From positions 1,054,001-1,118,000 of the forward strand of contig CP052876.1 of NCBI GenBank assembly GCA_020881835.1: DNA of 64,000 nucleotides, given 5' to 3'. The DNA is from Kineosporiaceae bacterium SCSIO 59966. Its GTDB lineage: Bacteria; Actinomycetota; Actinomycetes; Actinomycetales; SCSIO-59966. A model generated the notes under the pieces. The model did no database searches and was not told the origin of the DNA. It saw nothing but the letters and a program-made list of their open reading frames with translations. Positions 57,371-64,000 of the stretch are shown in pieces. Position numbers and translations under genes: made by a program. How positions within the stretch are numbered: position 1 is the first letter of the stretch; every line of letters begins with the position of its first letter.

Positions 57371-58156
57371 GTGAGGGCAGCGTTCTGGCCCCTGGTGGGG
57401 GCGCTGGCCGCGGCCGTCCTCGCCGTCGTCACCCTCACCGTGCTGCGGCCGGAGCTGCTGCCGGGTGGCTCGGCCGCGCCGTCCGGCCACCCGTCCCTGC
57501 CTGCCGGGCTGTCCCCGGTGCCGCTCGGCACGCCGGCGCCCGCCCCGGCGGGGGAGGGCGGTTTCCGCGTCCTGGCCGCCGACGCCGGTGAGCCGGTGCG
57601 CTGGGACCCGTGCCGTCCCATCCGCTACGTCGTCGACGACCGCGCTGCCCCGCCCGGAGCGGACTACCTGCTGACCTCCGCGCTGGCCGAGGTGCAGCGG
57701 GTCACTGGGTTCTCGTTCGTTCGCGAAGGGGTCACCGACGAGGTGCCCGCCGACGACCGCCGACCGGTGCAGCCGGAGCGGTACGGTGACCGCTGGGTGC
57801 CCGTACTCGTCGTCTGGTCGGATCCGTCCGAGCACCCGCGGCTGGCGGGAGACGTCGCCGCCTACGCCGGGCCGCAGGCCGTGGACGGCGCGGAGCCGGG
57901 CACCCGGCGGTACGTCACCGGTCAGCTGGTGATCGACTCCCCGCAGCTCGGCGAGGCCGCCGCCGGAGCCGCCGGACTCGCTCGGAGCCGTGCGGTGCTG
58001 CTGCACGAGCTGGGTCACCTGGTCGGCCTCGACCACGTCGACGACCGCTCCCAGCTGATGTTCCCGTCGACCACCCCGCTGGTGACCGACTTCGCCGACG
58101 GTGACCTGCGCGGACTGGCGGCGGTGTCCGGGGGTCCGTGCCGGACCGACTTCTGA
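57371..58156 (+). CDS. Secreted matrixin-like zinc metalloprotease
   Basis: 261 residues from GTG 57371; an upstream in-frame GTG (57311) would add 20 residues with many Arg and Cys. The N-terminus is a signal anchor (AAFWPLVGALAAAVLAVVTL), then a Pro-rich stretch of about 40 residues. The zinc site is LLHELGHLVGLDHVDDRSQL (HExxHxxGxxH) near 225, followed by LMFPST for the Met-turn. DPCRPIRYVVDDRAAP at the domain start is typical of matrixin-type actinobacterial proteins. It acts outside the membrane; substrates unknown. Confidence 0.85.
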   Translation: MRAAFWPLVGALAAAVLAVVTLTVLRPELLPGGSAAPSGHPSLPAGLSPVPLGTPAPAPAGEGGFRVLAADAGEPVRWDPCRPIRYVVDDRAAPPGADYLLTSALAEVQRVTGFSFVREGVTDEVPADDRRPVQPERYGDRWVPVLVVWSDPSEHPRLAGDVAAYAGPQAVDGAEPGTRRYVTGQLVIDSPQLGEAAAGAAGLARSRAVLLHELGHLVGLDHVDDRSQLMFPSTTPLVTDFADGDLRGLAAVSGGPCRTDF

Positions 58157-58279
58157 GCAGCGGGGCCGGGCGCGCTTCGGCCCGGGGTGGGCTCCCCCGG
58201 GCGGTGGCCGGAACACCGCGGTCGCGGGGGACGTTCGCCATCGCGACGGGCGGCCGGCGCCCGAGGACCGGAGGTGGCT

Positions 58280-58666
58280 GTGCGGAGCCTGCGACGTGCC
58301 ACGGCGCTCAAGGCCCTGTGGAGTGCGCTGACCCGTGCCCGAGCGACGAGCGGCCACGGTCTCGGCGAGCAGCTGCGCGCCGTCCCGCGGATGCTGCGGG
58401 CCGGTCTCACCGGCCGCTACCCAGGCCTGGACCGGCGACGGCTCGCTGTGATGGCGCTCGCCGCCGTGTACGTCGTCTCCCCGGTGGACCTCGTCCCCGG
58501 GGCGGTGTTCCTGCTCCTCGGTGTCGCCGACGACGCCCTCGTCGCGACCTGGCTCGCCGGTGCCCTGCTCAGCGAGGTCGACGCCTTCCTCGACTGGGAG
58601 GCCGCCCGTGACGGCCGGACGACGGCCGCCCACCCCGACGTCGTCGTCGGCGAGGTCGTGCGCTGA
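58280..58666 (+). CDS. DUF1232 (YkvA-type) small membrane protein
   Basis: 128 residues from GTG 58280, with GGAGG five bases upstream (GTG 58274 also in frame). The DUF1232 signature is LAAVYVVSPVDLVPGAVFLL followed by GVADDALVATWLAGALLSE, a hydrophobic hairpin with the S-P-x-D-L-x-P core. Function unknown. The basic N-terminus suggests an inside-in orientation. Stands alone. Confidence 0.8.
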   Translation: MRSLRRATALKALWSALTRARATSGHGLGEQLRAVPRMLRAGLTGRYPGLDRRRLAVMALAAVYVVSPVDLVPGAVFLLLGVADDALVATWLAGALLSEVDAFLDWEAARDGRTTAAHPDVVVGEVVR

Positions 58667-58785
58667 GGCGCCGGTCCTGACCGGCCCTGCCGGCTTGTCC
58701 CCCACAGGGCCGACCACCGGTCGTACCATCCACAGCCGCCGCCCGACGCGGTCCGGCCGGCGAGGCGGACGACCACGGTGGAGCC

Positions 58786-59928
58786 ATGGAGCGCACCGTG
58801 TGGCGGGCCAGCGAGCCCCGGGACCTGATCGTCTACGCCCAGTACGCCGTCGGCTACCGGCCACGACAGAGCGTGGTGGTGCTGTGTCTGGGCCCTGGAG
58901 GACGCCGGGTCGGCGCGGTCGGGCGGTTCGACCTCGTGCCGGACGACGTCCCCGGTGCGATCGAGGCCCAGTCGGACGCCGTCGCGCTCGTCGCCCGCAC
59001 CGGCCAGGCTGCCGCGGTGGCTGTCGTCGTGTTCACGGACGACGACCTCCCTGCAGACCTGCTGCCGGCCGTCCGCGAGCGCCTCGCGGTCGACGGCGTC
59101 CCGCTGCTCGACGCCTGGGCCGTCGGTGGCACCCGGTACCGCTGTCTCACCTGCGACGACGACTGCTGCCCGCCGGACGGCTGGCCGGTCGAGGAGCTGG
59201 CGGACGGCGCCCTCGCCGCCGAGCTCGTCCTCGACGGCCGGGTCCTCCTCGACCGGCGCTGTGACGTGGTCGCGGACCTCACGCCGGCCGCCGACGCGGA
59301 TGCCCGGGACGTCGCCGGCCGGTTGGCGGACGCACCGCCGGCCGGCCGTTCGGTGGCGGATGCGTCTCACCGGGGCGCCGCGCTCGACACGTGGCTGCGG
59401 ATGCTCGACCGGGAACCGGACCGGGCGTCGTCCCTGGAGGTGGCTGAGGTCCTGCAGGCCATGGAGACCGCCGCGGTGCGAGACGCCGTCATCCTCACCG
59501 CCGTGCCCGGGACGCGGAAGGCGGCCCGGAGCCTGGCCACCGGCAGTGCCTTCTCGGTCGGCGACGACGGCGCCCTGCTGCCCGACCACGACGTCGGCGT
59601 CGCCCTCGACGCGGTGTTCGGCGGCGCCGGGACCATCGGTGGGCCGCCGGTGCATCCTGATCACGAGCGGGTCGCCCGGATCGAGGCGCACCTGCGCCGG
59701 CTCGTCCGCCTCGCCCCACCCCGGTACAGGCGGGCGCCCATGGGCGTGCTGGCCTGGCTGGCCTGGTGGACCGGTCGCGGCGTCCTGGCTGACGAGGTGC
59801 TCAAGCTGCTCGAGGCCGAGCACCCCGGCGACACCCTCGGTGAGCTGATCCGGGTGGCCGTGGACCGCGGGCTCCCGCCGCCGTGGGCGCAGCCGGCCGG
59901 AGGACTGGCGGAGCCTCCCGCATGCTGA
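58786..59928 (+). CDS. DUF4192 domain protein
   Basis: 380 residues. The start RTVWRASEPRDLIVYAQYAV followed by GYRPRQSVVVLCL is the DUF4192 hallmark, and the domain covers nearly the entire protein, including MGVLAWLAWWTGRGVLADE near the end. A Cys cluster (YRCLTCDDDCCPPDG, about 120-135) might bind a metal. Found widely in actinobacteria; no function known to me. It lies before the met operon and ends about 30 bases ahead of the met promoter. Confidence 0.85.
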   Translation: MERTVWRASEPRDLIVYAQYAVGYRPRQSVVVLCLGPGGRRVGAVGRFDLVPDDVPGAIEAQSDAVALVARTGQAAAVAVVVFTDDDLPADLLPAVRERLAVDGVPLLDAWAVGGTRYRCLTCDDDCCPPDGWPVEELADGALAAELVLDGRVLLDRRCDVVADLTPAADADARDVAGRLADAPPAGRSVADASHRGAALDTWLRMLDREPDRASSLEVAEVLQAMETAAVRDAVILTAVPGTRKAARSLATGSAFSVGDDGALLPDHDVGVALDAVFGGAGTIGGPPVHPDHERVARIEAHLRRLVRLAPPRYRRAPMGVLAWLAWWTGRGVLADEVLKLLEAEHPGDTLGELIRVAVDRGLPPPWAQPAGGLAEPPAC

Positions 59929-59935
59929 GACGGGG

Positions 59936-59965
59936 TGTCACCCAGCGGGACCGCACGTCTAGAGT
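59936..59965 (+). promoter_or_regulatory. Promoter candidate for the riboswitch-metYX transcript
   Basis: TAGAGT at 59960-59965 fits a -10 box, and transcription from about 59972 would begin right at the riboswitch. The -35 region (around 59936-59941, tgtcac) is weak. Confidence 0.4.
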
Positions 59966-59971
59966 CCTGCG

Positions 59972-60098
59972 CACGAGGTCATGAGCGCCAGCGCGAAGCC
60001 CCGGCTTGCTGGCCGGCAACCCTCCACCGCGGTGGGGTGCCCCGGGTGATGACCTGGCTGGCCGTCCGTTGCGGACGACTGGCAAGCGCGGGCCCGCG
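59972..60098 (+). ncRNA. SAM-IV-type S-adenosylmethionine riboswitch
   Basis: P1 pairs aggtcat (59976-59982) with atgacct (60049-60055). Between them is the family core: gagcgccagcg, agccccggcttgctggccgg and caaccctccaccgcggtgggg. Downstream, gtccgttgcggac forms the added hairpin after P1 that, with the compact core, marks the SAM-IV class. It senses SAM and lies 250 bases before metY, so it should reduce metY-metX expression when SAM is high. The class (SAM-IV versus SAM-I/IV variant) is judged by eye. Confidence 0.85.
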
Positions 60099-60129
60099 CC
60101 GGGCCCCACGAGACCGGGAGGCCGTCGCC

Positions 60130-60156
60130 GTGAACCACCACCGAATGCGTCGCTGA
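60130..60156 (+). CDS. Possible 8-codon leader ORF in the metY leader
   Basis: GTG AAC CAC CAC CGA ATG CGT CGC TGA lies between the riboswitch and metY, and its stop overlaps the next hairpin by two bases. It would encode VNHHRMRR. A leader peptide would fit riboswitch or attenuation control, but there is no convincing ribosome site (gggaggccgtcgcc is upstream) and no run of a regulating amino acid. Weakly supported. Confidence 0.25.
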   Translation: MNHHRMRR

Positions 60157-60302
60157 GCGCTCGACCGCTCGTTCGAGCGCTCGCTCGCGACGTCCACGTC
60201 GGCCCGGTGCCACCGGTCCCACACCGCGTCGCGGGCTCCGCTGACAGCCCTCTTCTCCGTCGCGACACCGGCTGCGGTGCCGTGCGGCCGCGAGGCCGCA
60301 CG
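60155..60302 (+). promoter_or_regulatory. Two perfect hairpins in the metY leader
   Basis: Hairpin 1: gagcgctcga (60155-60164) with tcgagcgctc (60173-60182). Hairpin 2: cgtgcggcc (60281-60289) with ggccgcacg (60294-60302) closed by a GCGA tetraloop. Neither has a T tract, so if they form the expression platform, control may be Rho-dependent or translational. The metY ribosome site (cacaggaga) starts about 35 bases after hairpin 2. Confidence 0.5.
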
Positions 60303-60350
60303 CGCCGTCCTCAGCCGCTGCCGCGGCCCCCGACGCACAGGAGACCCGCC

Positions 60351-61670
60351 ATGACCACCGGATGGTCCTTCGAGACCCGCCAGATCCACGCCGGCCAGAC
60401 CCCCGACGCCGCCACCGGCGCGCGGGCGCTGCCGATCTACCAGACCACCTCATACGTCTTCCGCGACACCCAGCACGCCGCCGACCTCTTCGCCCTCAAC
60501 GAGTTCGGCAACATCTACACCCGGCTGATGAACCCGACGACCGACGTCGTCGAGCAGCGGGTCGCCGACCTGGAGGGGGGCGTGGGCGCGCTCCTCGTCG
60601 CCAGCGGCCAGTCCGCCGAGACGCTCGCCCTGCTCAACCTCGCCGAGGCCGGGGACCACGTCGTCGCCAGTCCGAGCCTGTACGGCGGCACCGCCAACCT
60701 CCTGCGGCACACGTTCCCCAAGCTCGGGGTGTCCGTCGACTTCGTCGACGACCCCGACGACCTCGAGGCGTGGCGGCGGGCCGTCCGCCCGACGACGAAG
60801 GCGTTCTTCGGCGAGTCCATCGCCAACCCGCGCCAGGACGTGCTGGACATCGAGGCCGTCGCAGGGATCGCCCACGAGGCCGGGGTGCCGCTCGTCGTCG
60901 ACAACACGGTCGCCACCCCGTACCTGCTCCGGCCGCTGGAGTGGGGGGCCGACGTCGTCGTCCACTCCGCGACCAAGTACCTGGGCGGGCACGGCACCGC
61001 CATCGGTGGGGTCATCGTCGACGGCGGCACCTTCGACTACGCGAGCCGGCCCGACCGGTTCCCGGGCTTCAACACCCCCGACCCCAGCTACCACGGGCTC
61101 GTCTACGCCCGGGACCTCGGGGTCGACAGCCCCTTGGGGGCCAACCTCGCCTACGTGCTCAAGGCGCGGGTCCAGCTGCTGCGCGACCTCGGGCCCGCGA
61201 TCTCCCCGTTCAACGCGTTCCTCATCGCCCAGGGGCTCGAGACCCTCAGCCTGCGGATGGAGCGGCACGTGGCCAACGCCGTCCGGGTCGCGTCCTGGCT
61301 GGAGGACCGGGCCGAGGTGGCCTCGGTGTCCTACGCCGGCCTGCCGTCGAGCCCTTGGTACGAGCGGGCCCAGCGGTACGCGCCGCGTGGCGCCGGCGCG
61401 GTGCTCGCGTTCGAGCTGCGCGGCGGGATCGAGGCCGGGCGCCGGTTCGTCGAGGGACTCACCCTGCACAGCCACGTCGCCAACATCGGCGACGTCCGCA
61501 GCCTCGTCATCCACCCGGCGTCCACGACGCACAGCCAGCTCACCGAGGCCGAGCAGCGGGCAGCCGGTGTGACGCCGGGGCTGGTACGCCTCGCGGTCGG
61601 GATCGAGCACATCGACGACATCCTCGCCGACCTGGAGGTCGGGCTGACCGCGGCCAAGGCGGTGTCGTGA
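60351..61670 (+). CDS. metY: O-acetylhomoserine sulfhydrylase
   Basis: PLP enzyme making homocysteine from O-acetylhomoserine and sulfide. 439 residues, the usual length. TRQIHAGQTPDAATGARALP and YQTTSYVFRDTQHAADLFAL open the protein, YTRLMNPTTDVVEQRVADLE follows, and the PLP Lys is in VVHSATKYLGGHGTAIGG. The C-terminal substrate loop HPASTTHSQLTEAEQRAAG is complete. The ATG has aggag 7 bases upstream; the frame extends upstream through the riboswitch, but that part is not coding. Coupled to metX by GTGA. Confidence 0.96.
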   Translation: MTTGWSFETRQIHAGQTPDAATGARALPIYQTTSYVFRDTQHAADLFALNEFGNIYTRLMNPTTDVVEQRVADLEGGVGALLVASGQSAETLALLNLAEAGDHVVASPSLYGGTANLLRHTFPKLGVSVDFVDDPDDLEAWRRAVRPTTKAFFGESIANPRQDVLDIEAVAGIAHEAGVPLVVDNTVATPYLLRPLEWGADVVVHSATKYLGGHGTAIGGVIVDGGTFDYASRPDRFPGFNTPDPSYHGLVYARDLGVDSPLGANLAYVLKARVQLLRDLGPAISPFNAFLIAQGLETLSLRMERHVANAVRVASWLEDRAEVASVSYAGLPSSPWYERAQRYAPRGAGAVLAFELRGGIEAGRRFVEGLTLHSHVANIGDVRSLVIHPASTTHSQLTEAEQRAAGVTPGLVRLAVGIEHIDDILADLEVGLTAAKAVS

Positions 61671-62842
61671 CCGGCGCGCCGGTCCACGGCGCGGCGCCCG
61701 TCACCGGCGCCTGGCGGGAGGGGGACCCGCCGGGCGACCGGCGGTTCGCCGACGTCGGTGACCTCCACCTCGAGACGGGCGGGGTCCTGCCCGGCGTCCG
61801 GATCGCCTACGAGACCTGGGGGAGGCTGTCGCCCGCCGGCGACAACGCCGTGCTCGTCCTGCACGCCCTCACCGGTGACAGCCACGTCACGGGACCACCG
61901 GGCGGGGGCCACCCGTCAGCCGGCTGGTGGGAGGGGGTCGTCGGACCAGGACGCCCCATTGACACCAACCGTTGGTTCGTCGTCGCCCCCAACGTGCTCG
62001 GCGGCTGCCAGGGCAGCACCGGCCCGGCGTCCCGGGCGCCGGACGGCCGGGCGTGGGGAAGCCGCTTCCCGTTCCTCACCGTCCGGGACCAGGTGGCGGC
62101 CGAGGTTCGGCTCGCCGACGCGCTCGGCATCCGCTCCTGGGCGCTCGTCGTCGGTGGGTCGATGGGGGGGATGCGGGCGCTGGAGTGGGCGGTCGGCGAG
62201 CCGGACCGGGTGGAGCGCGCCGCTGTGCTGTGCGCGGGAGCGGCGGCCAGCGCCGACCAGATCGCCTGGGCCCACGCTCAGCTGACGGCGATCCGGACCG
62301 ACCCGGGCTTCGCCGGCGGCGACTACTACGAGGCCTTGCCGGGGCAGGGGCCGCACGCCGGGCTGGGCACCGCTCGTCGCATCGCGCACACCACGTACCG
62401 GTCCGCCAGCGAGCTCGACACCCGGTTCGGTCGTGCCGCGCAGCCGGGGGAGCGCCCGCTCGGCGGAGGGGGCCGCTACGCCGTGGAGTCCTACCTCGAC
62501 CACCACGCGGACAAGCTCGTGCACCGCTTCGACGCCGGCTCCTACGTCGTGCTGACGCAGGCGATGAGCTCCCACGACGTCGGCCGTGGACGCGGCGGCA
62601 CCGCCGCCGCCCTGTCCCGGGTGCGGGCCCGCACCGTGGTCGTCGCCGTGGACAGCGACCGCCTGTACCCGGTACGGCAGGCCGAGGAGATCGTCGAGCA
62701 CCTGCCGCCCGGCCGCGGTGTCCTGGAGGTCGTCAGCTCGCCCCACGGCCACGACGGCTTCCTCGTCGAGGCCGGGGCCGTGGGCCGGCTGCTGCGCCGC
62801 GCCCTGACTACTCCGGTGGCGGTGGTGGCGCGCGCCGGCTGA
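61667..62842 (+). CDS. metX: Homoserine O-acetyltransferase
   Basis: Acetylates homoserine with acetyl-CoA to give the MetY substrate. 391 residues, alpha/beta-hydrolase fold. VLVLHALTGDSHVTGPPGGG forms the oxyanion loop, VVGGSMGGMRALEWAVGEPD holds the nucleophile Ser (about 165), VAVDSDRLYPVRQAEEIVEH has the catalytic Asp and SSPHGHDGFLVE the His. With metY it forms the two-step direct sulfhydrylation path, both under the riboswitch. GTG overlaps metY. Acetyl rather than succinyl use is expected from family and partner. Confidence 0.95.
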   Translation: MTGAPVHGAAPVTGAWREGDPPGDRRFADVGDLHLETGGVLPGVRIAYETWGRLSPAGDNAVLVLHALTGDSHVTGPPGGGHPSAGWWEGVVGPGRPIDTNRWFVVAPNVLGGCQGSTGPASRAPDGRAWGSRFPFLTVRDQVAAEVRLADALGIRSWALVVGGSMGGMRALEWAVGEPDRVERAAVLCAGAAASADQIAWAHAQLTAIRTDPGFAGGDYYEALPGQGPHAGLGTARRIAHTTYRSASELDTRFGRAAQPGERPLGGGGRYAVESYLDHHADKLVHRFDAGSYVVLTQAMSSHDVGRGRGGTAAALSRVRARTVVVAVDSDRLYPVRQAEEIVEHLPPGRGVLEVVSSPHGHDGFLVEAGAVGRLLRRALTTPVAVVARAG

Positions 62843-62854
62843 CGTGACCGCCGG

Positions 62855-63331
62855 TCAGATGCCCAGGCGGCGCAGGACCGCGGTGAGGGCAGGCCACGTG
62901 GCGGCCAGCCCCGGGTGCAGCGGAAGTGCCTGCGCCTGCGCCGGGTCCACCCAGCGCACCTCGGCAGTCTCGGCGTTGGCCGCGTGCGGCTCGACCGGGC
63001 CGCGCGGCGCGCCGATGACGACGGTGTACCGCCAGTCCCCGTGGTCGGTGCTCACCCAGGTCCCGAGCACGTCCACCGCGTCGGGGTGGACCCCGGCCTC
63101 CTCCCAGGCCTCTCGCAGGGCGCTCTCGCTGACCTCCTCGTGGCTGTCGCTGGCGCCCCCCGGCAGTCCCCACGTGCCGCCGTGGTGCGTCCAGTCGGCG
63201 CGCAGCTGCAGCAGCACCTCGACGGTCTCGCCGGTGCGCCGAGCCAGTAGCAGGCCCGCGGCTCCGTGCCGCCCCCAGTGCCGGTGACCGCAGCGGCACC
63301 GCACCCAGCCGTTCCCGTCGCCGACGCCCAC
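62855..63331 (-). CDS. Nudix hydrolase
   Basis: 158 residues from a GTG on the minus strand. N-terminal WVRCRCGHRHWGRHGAAGLL has a C-x-C-x-H cluster that may bind zinc. Nudix box: GGASDSHEEVSESALREAWE followed by EAGV, complete. ADWTHHGGTWGLPGGA precedes it. Likely cleans up oxidised nucleotides (MutT-like) or other diphosphates. It is convergent with metX, with stops 13 bases apart. Confidence 0.85.
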   Translation of the reverse strand: MGVGDGNGWVRCRCGHRHWGRHGAAGLLLARRTGETVEVLLQLRADWTHHGGTWGLPGGASDSHEEVSESALREAWEEAGVHPDAVDVLGTWVSTDHGDWRYTVVIGAPRGPVEPHAANAETAEVRWVDPAQAQALPLHPGLAATWPALTAVLRRLGI

Positions 63332-63431
63332 ACGGTCACGCTACGCAGAGTCGCGGCGACCTGCAGCGGACGCCGCATGTTCCGGTAGCGTGCCCTCCAG
63401 CGGAGGCCCGCACGAGCAAGGAGGCTCATCG

Positions 63432-63833
63432 ATGGCGATCGTTGTCGGTTACGTCCCGACCAAGGAGGGCCGCGCGGCCCTGAAGACGGCGGCCGCCGAG
63501 GCCCGCCTGCGCAACACGAAGATGATCGTCATCAACAGCAACCGCGGCGGTCGCGACCTCGACGCCGAGGAGGCGCGGCGTTACGAGGACGAGCTGGCGG
63601 CGGTTCGCCGGCAGCTGGACGAGGTCGGCGTGGAGCACGAGGTGCGGCAGCTGGTGCGCGGTCTGGAGCCGGCGGAGGACCTCATCGCGGTCGCCGAGGA
63701 GACCGGCGCGCAGATGATCGTCATCGGGCTGCGACGTCGGACCCCGGTCGGCAAGCTCATCCTGGGCTCCAACGCGCAGCGGATCCTGCTCGACGCCCCG
63801 TGCGCCGTGCTGGCGGTCAAGGCCGAGAACTGA
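63432..63833 (+). CDS. Universal stress protein A domain protein
   Basis: 133 residues, one UspA domain. MAIVVGYVPTKEGRAALKTA is the first strand, RNTKMIVINSN the second, and TGAQMIVIGLRRRTPVGKLI with LGSNAQRILLDAPCAVLAV is the nucleotide-binding G-x2-G-x9-G-S type end. AAGGAGG lies 7 bases before the ATG, a strong site. Stress or growth-arrest function; ligand not determinable. Confidence 0.9.
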   Translation: MAIVVGYVPTKEGRAALKTAAAEARLRNTKMIVINSNRGGRDLDAEEARRYEDELAAVRRQLDEVGVEHEVRQLVRGLEPAEDLIAVAEETGAQMIVIGLRRRTPVGKLILGSNAQRILLDAPCAVLAVKAEN

Positions 63834-63836
63834 TCT

Positions 63837-64000
63837 GTGGACGGCCGTCCGCACCGGCTCCGGCTCGCCCTGGATGACCGGGCCGACGAGCTGCTCACCC
63901 GGGACCCGTTCGCGTTGCTCGTCGGCATGCTGCTGGACCAGCAGGTGCCGATGGAGCAGGCGTTCGCCGGACCGGCCCGCCTCGCCGACCGGATGGGGAC
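63837..64000 (+). CDS. HhH-GPD-type base excision repair protein, 5' part
   Basis: GTG 63837, 3 bases after the preceding stop; the frame stays open to the window end (about 54 residues). LTRDPFALLVGMLLDQQVPM followed by EQAFAGPARLADRMG is the usual N-terminus of actinobacterial HhH-GPD glycosylase-like proteins. The catalytic Asp and the helix-hairpin-helix lie beyond the window. Confidence 0.75.
   Translation, partial: MDGRPHRLRLALDDRADELLTRDPFALLVGMLLDQQVPMEQAFAGPARLADRMG

Noticed and set aside
60006-60350. Upstream extension of metY
   Set aside because: It covers the riboswitch; the conserved metY N-terminus starts at ATG 60351.

Overview
The window comes from a high-GC actinobacterium. 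Coding DNA is extremely GC-rich at third positions, GTG starts are frequent, and neighbouring genes often overlap by 4 bases (ATGA or GTGA). The gene content also fits: a bifunctional-type PriA/HisA, DUF1844 beside infC, SteA/MctB, a SAM-IV-type riboswitch and rrn operons without spacer tRNAs. The 16S sequence suggests Micrococcales, but I cannot fix a genus by eye.

Layout. 1-3.8 kb: end of a histidine operon (hisB', membrane protein, hisH, a doubtful orphan reading frame, priA, SseB-like gene). 3.8-4.0 kb: a 29-bp tandem repeat running into a large inverted repeat. 4.05-5.8 kb: MFS transporter and a convergent DUF1844 gene. 6.0-13.8 kb: translation genes infC (AUC start), rpmI, rplT, an SpoU methyltransferase, an orphan PAS histidine kinase, pheS, pheT and an SDR. 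13.8-24.6 kb: the complete arginine operon argCJBDFRGH, nearly every junction overlapping, followed by a methyladenine glycosylase and tyrS.

24.8-38.5 kb: two rRNA operons (16S-23S-5S) in the same orientation. They lie in direct repeats of about 5.58 kb that look identical except for one 16/18-bp block in 23S domain I. The 2.5-kb spacer between the repeats carries an IS1380-family element and REP-like short repeats.

38.5-53.1 kb: TPR proteins, a HAD phosphatase, tlyA, nadK, recN, then the envelope/division cluster steA, mctB, a PNPT-like membrane protein, murJ, a GT4 glycosyltransferase, pyrG and a Nudix hydrolase. 53.2-56.5 kb: two neighbouring luciferase-like (LLM) oxidoreductases; the second is fused to a complete berberine-bridge-type FAD oxidase. 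56.6-59.9 kb: EcsC-like protein, secreted matrixin-type protease, DUF1232 and DUF4192 proteins. 60.0-62.8 kb: SAM-IV-type riboswitch controlling metY-metX. The window ends with a Nudix gene, a universal stress protein and the start of an HhH-GPD repair protein.

The most notable points are the single divergent block between the tandem 23S genes, the LLM-FAD oxidase fusion beside its unfused paralogue, a six-codon minicistron between argJ and argB made by a 17-bp duplication, and the infC stop codon lying inside a 15-bp tandem repeat. I found no CRISPR array, prophage or defence island.
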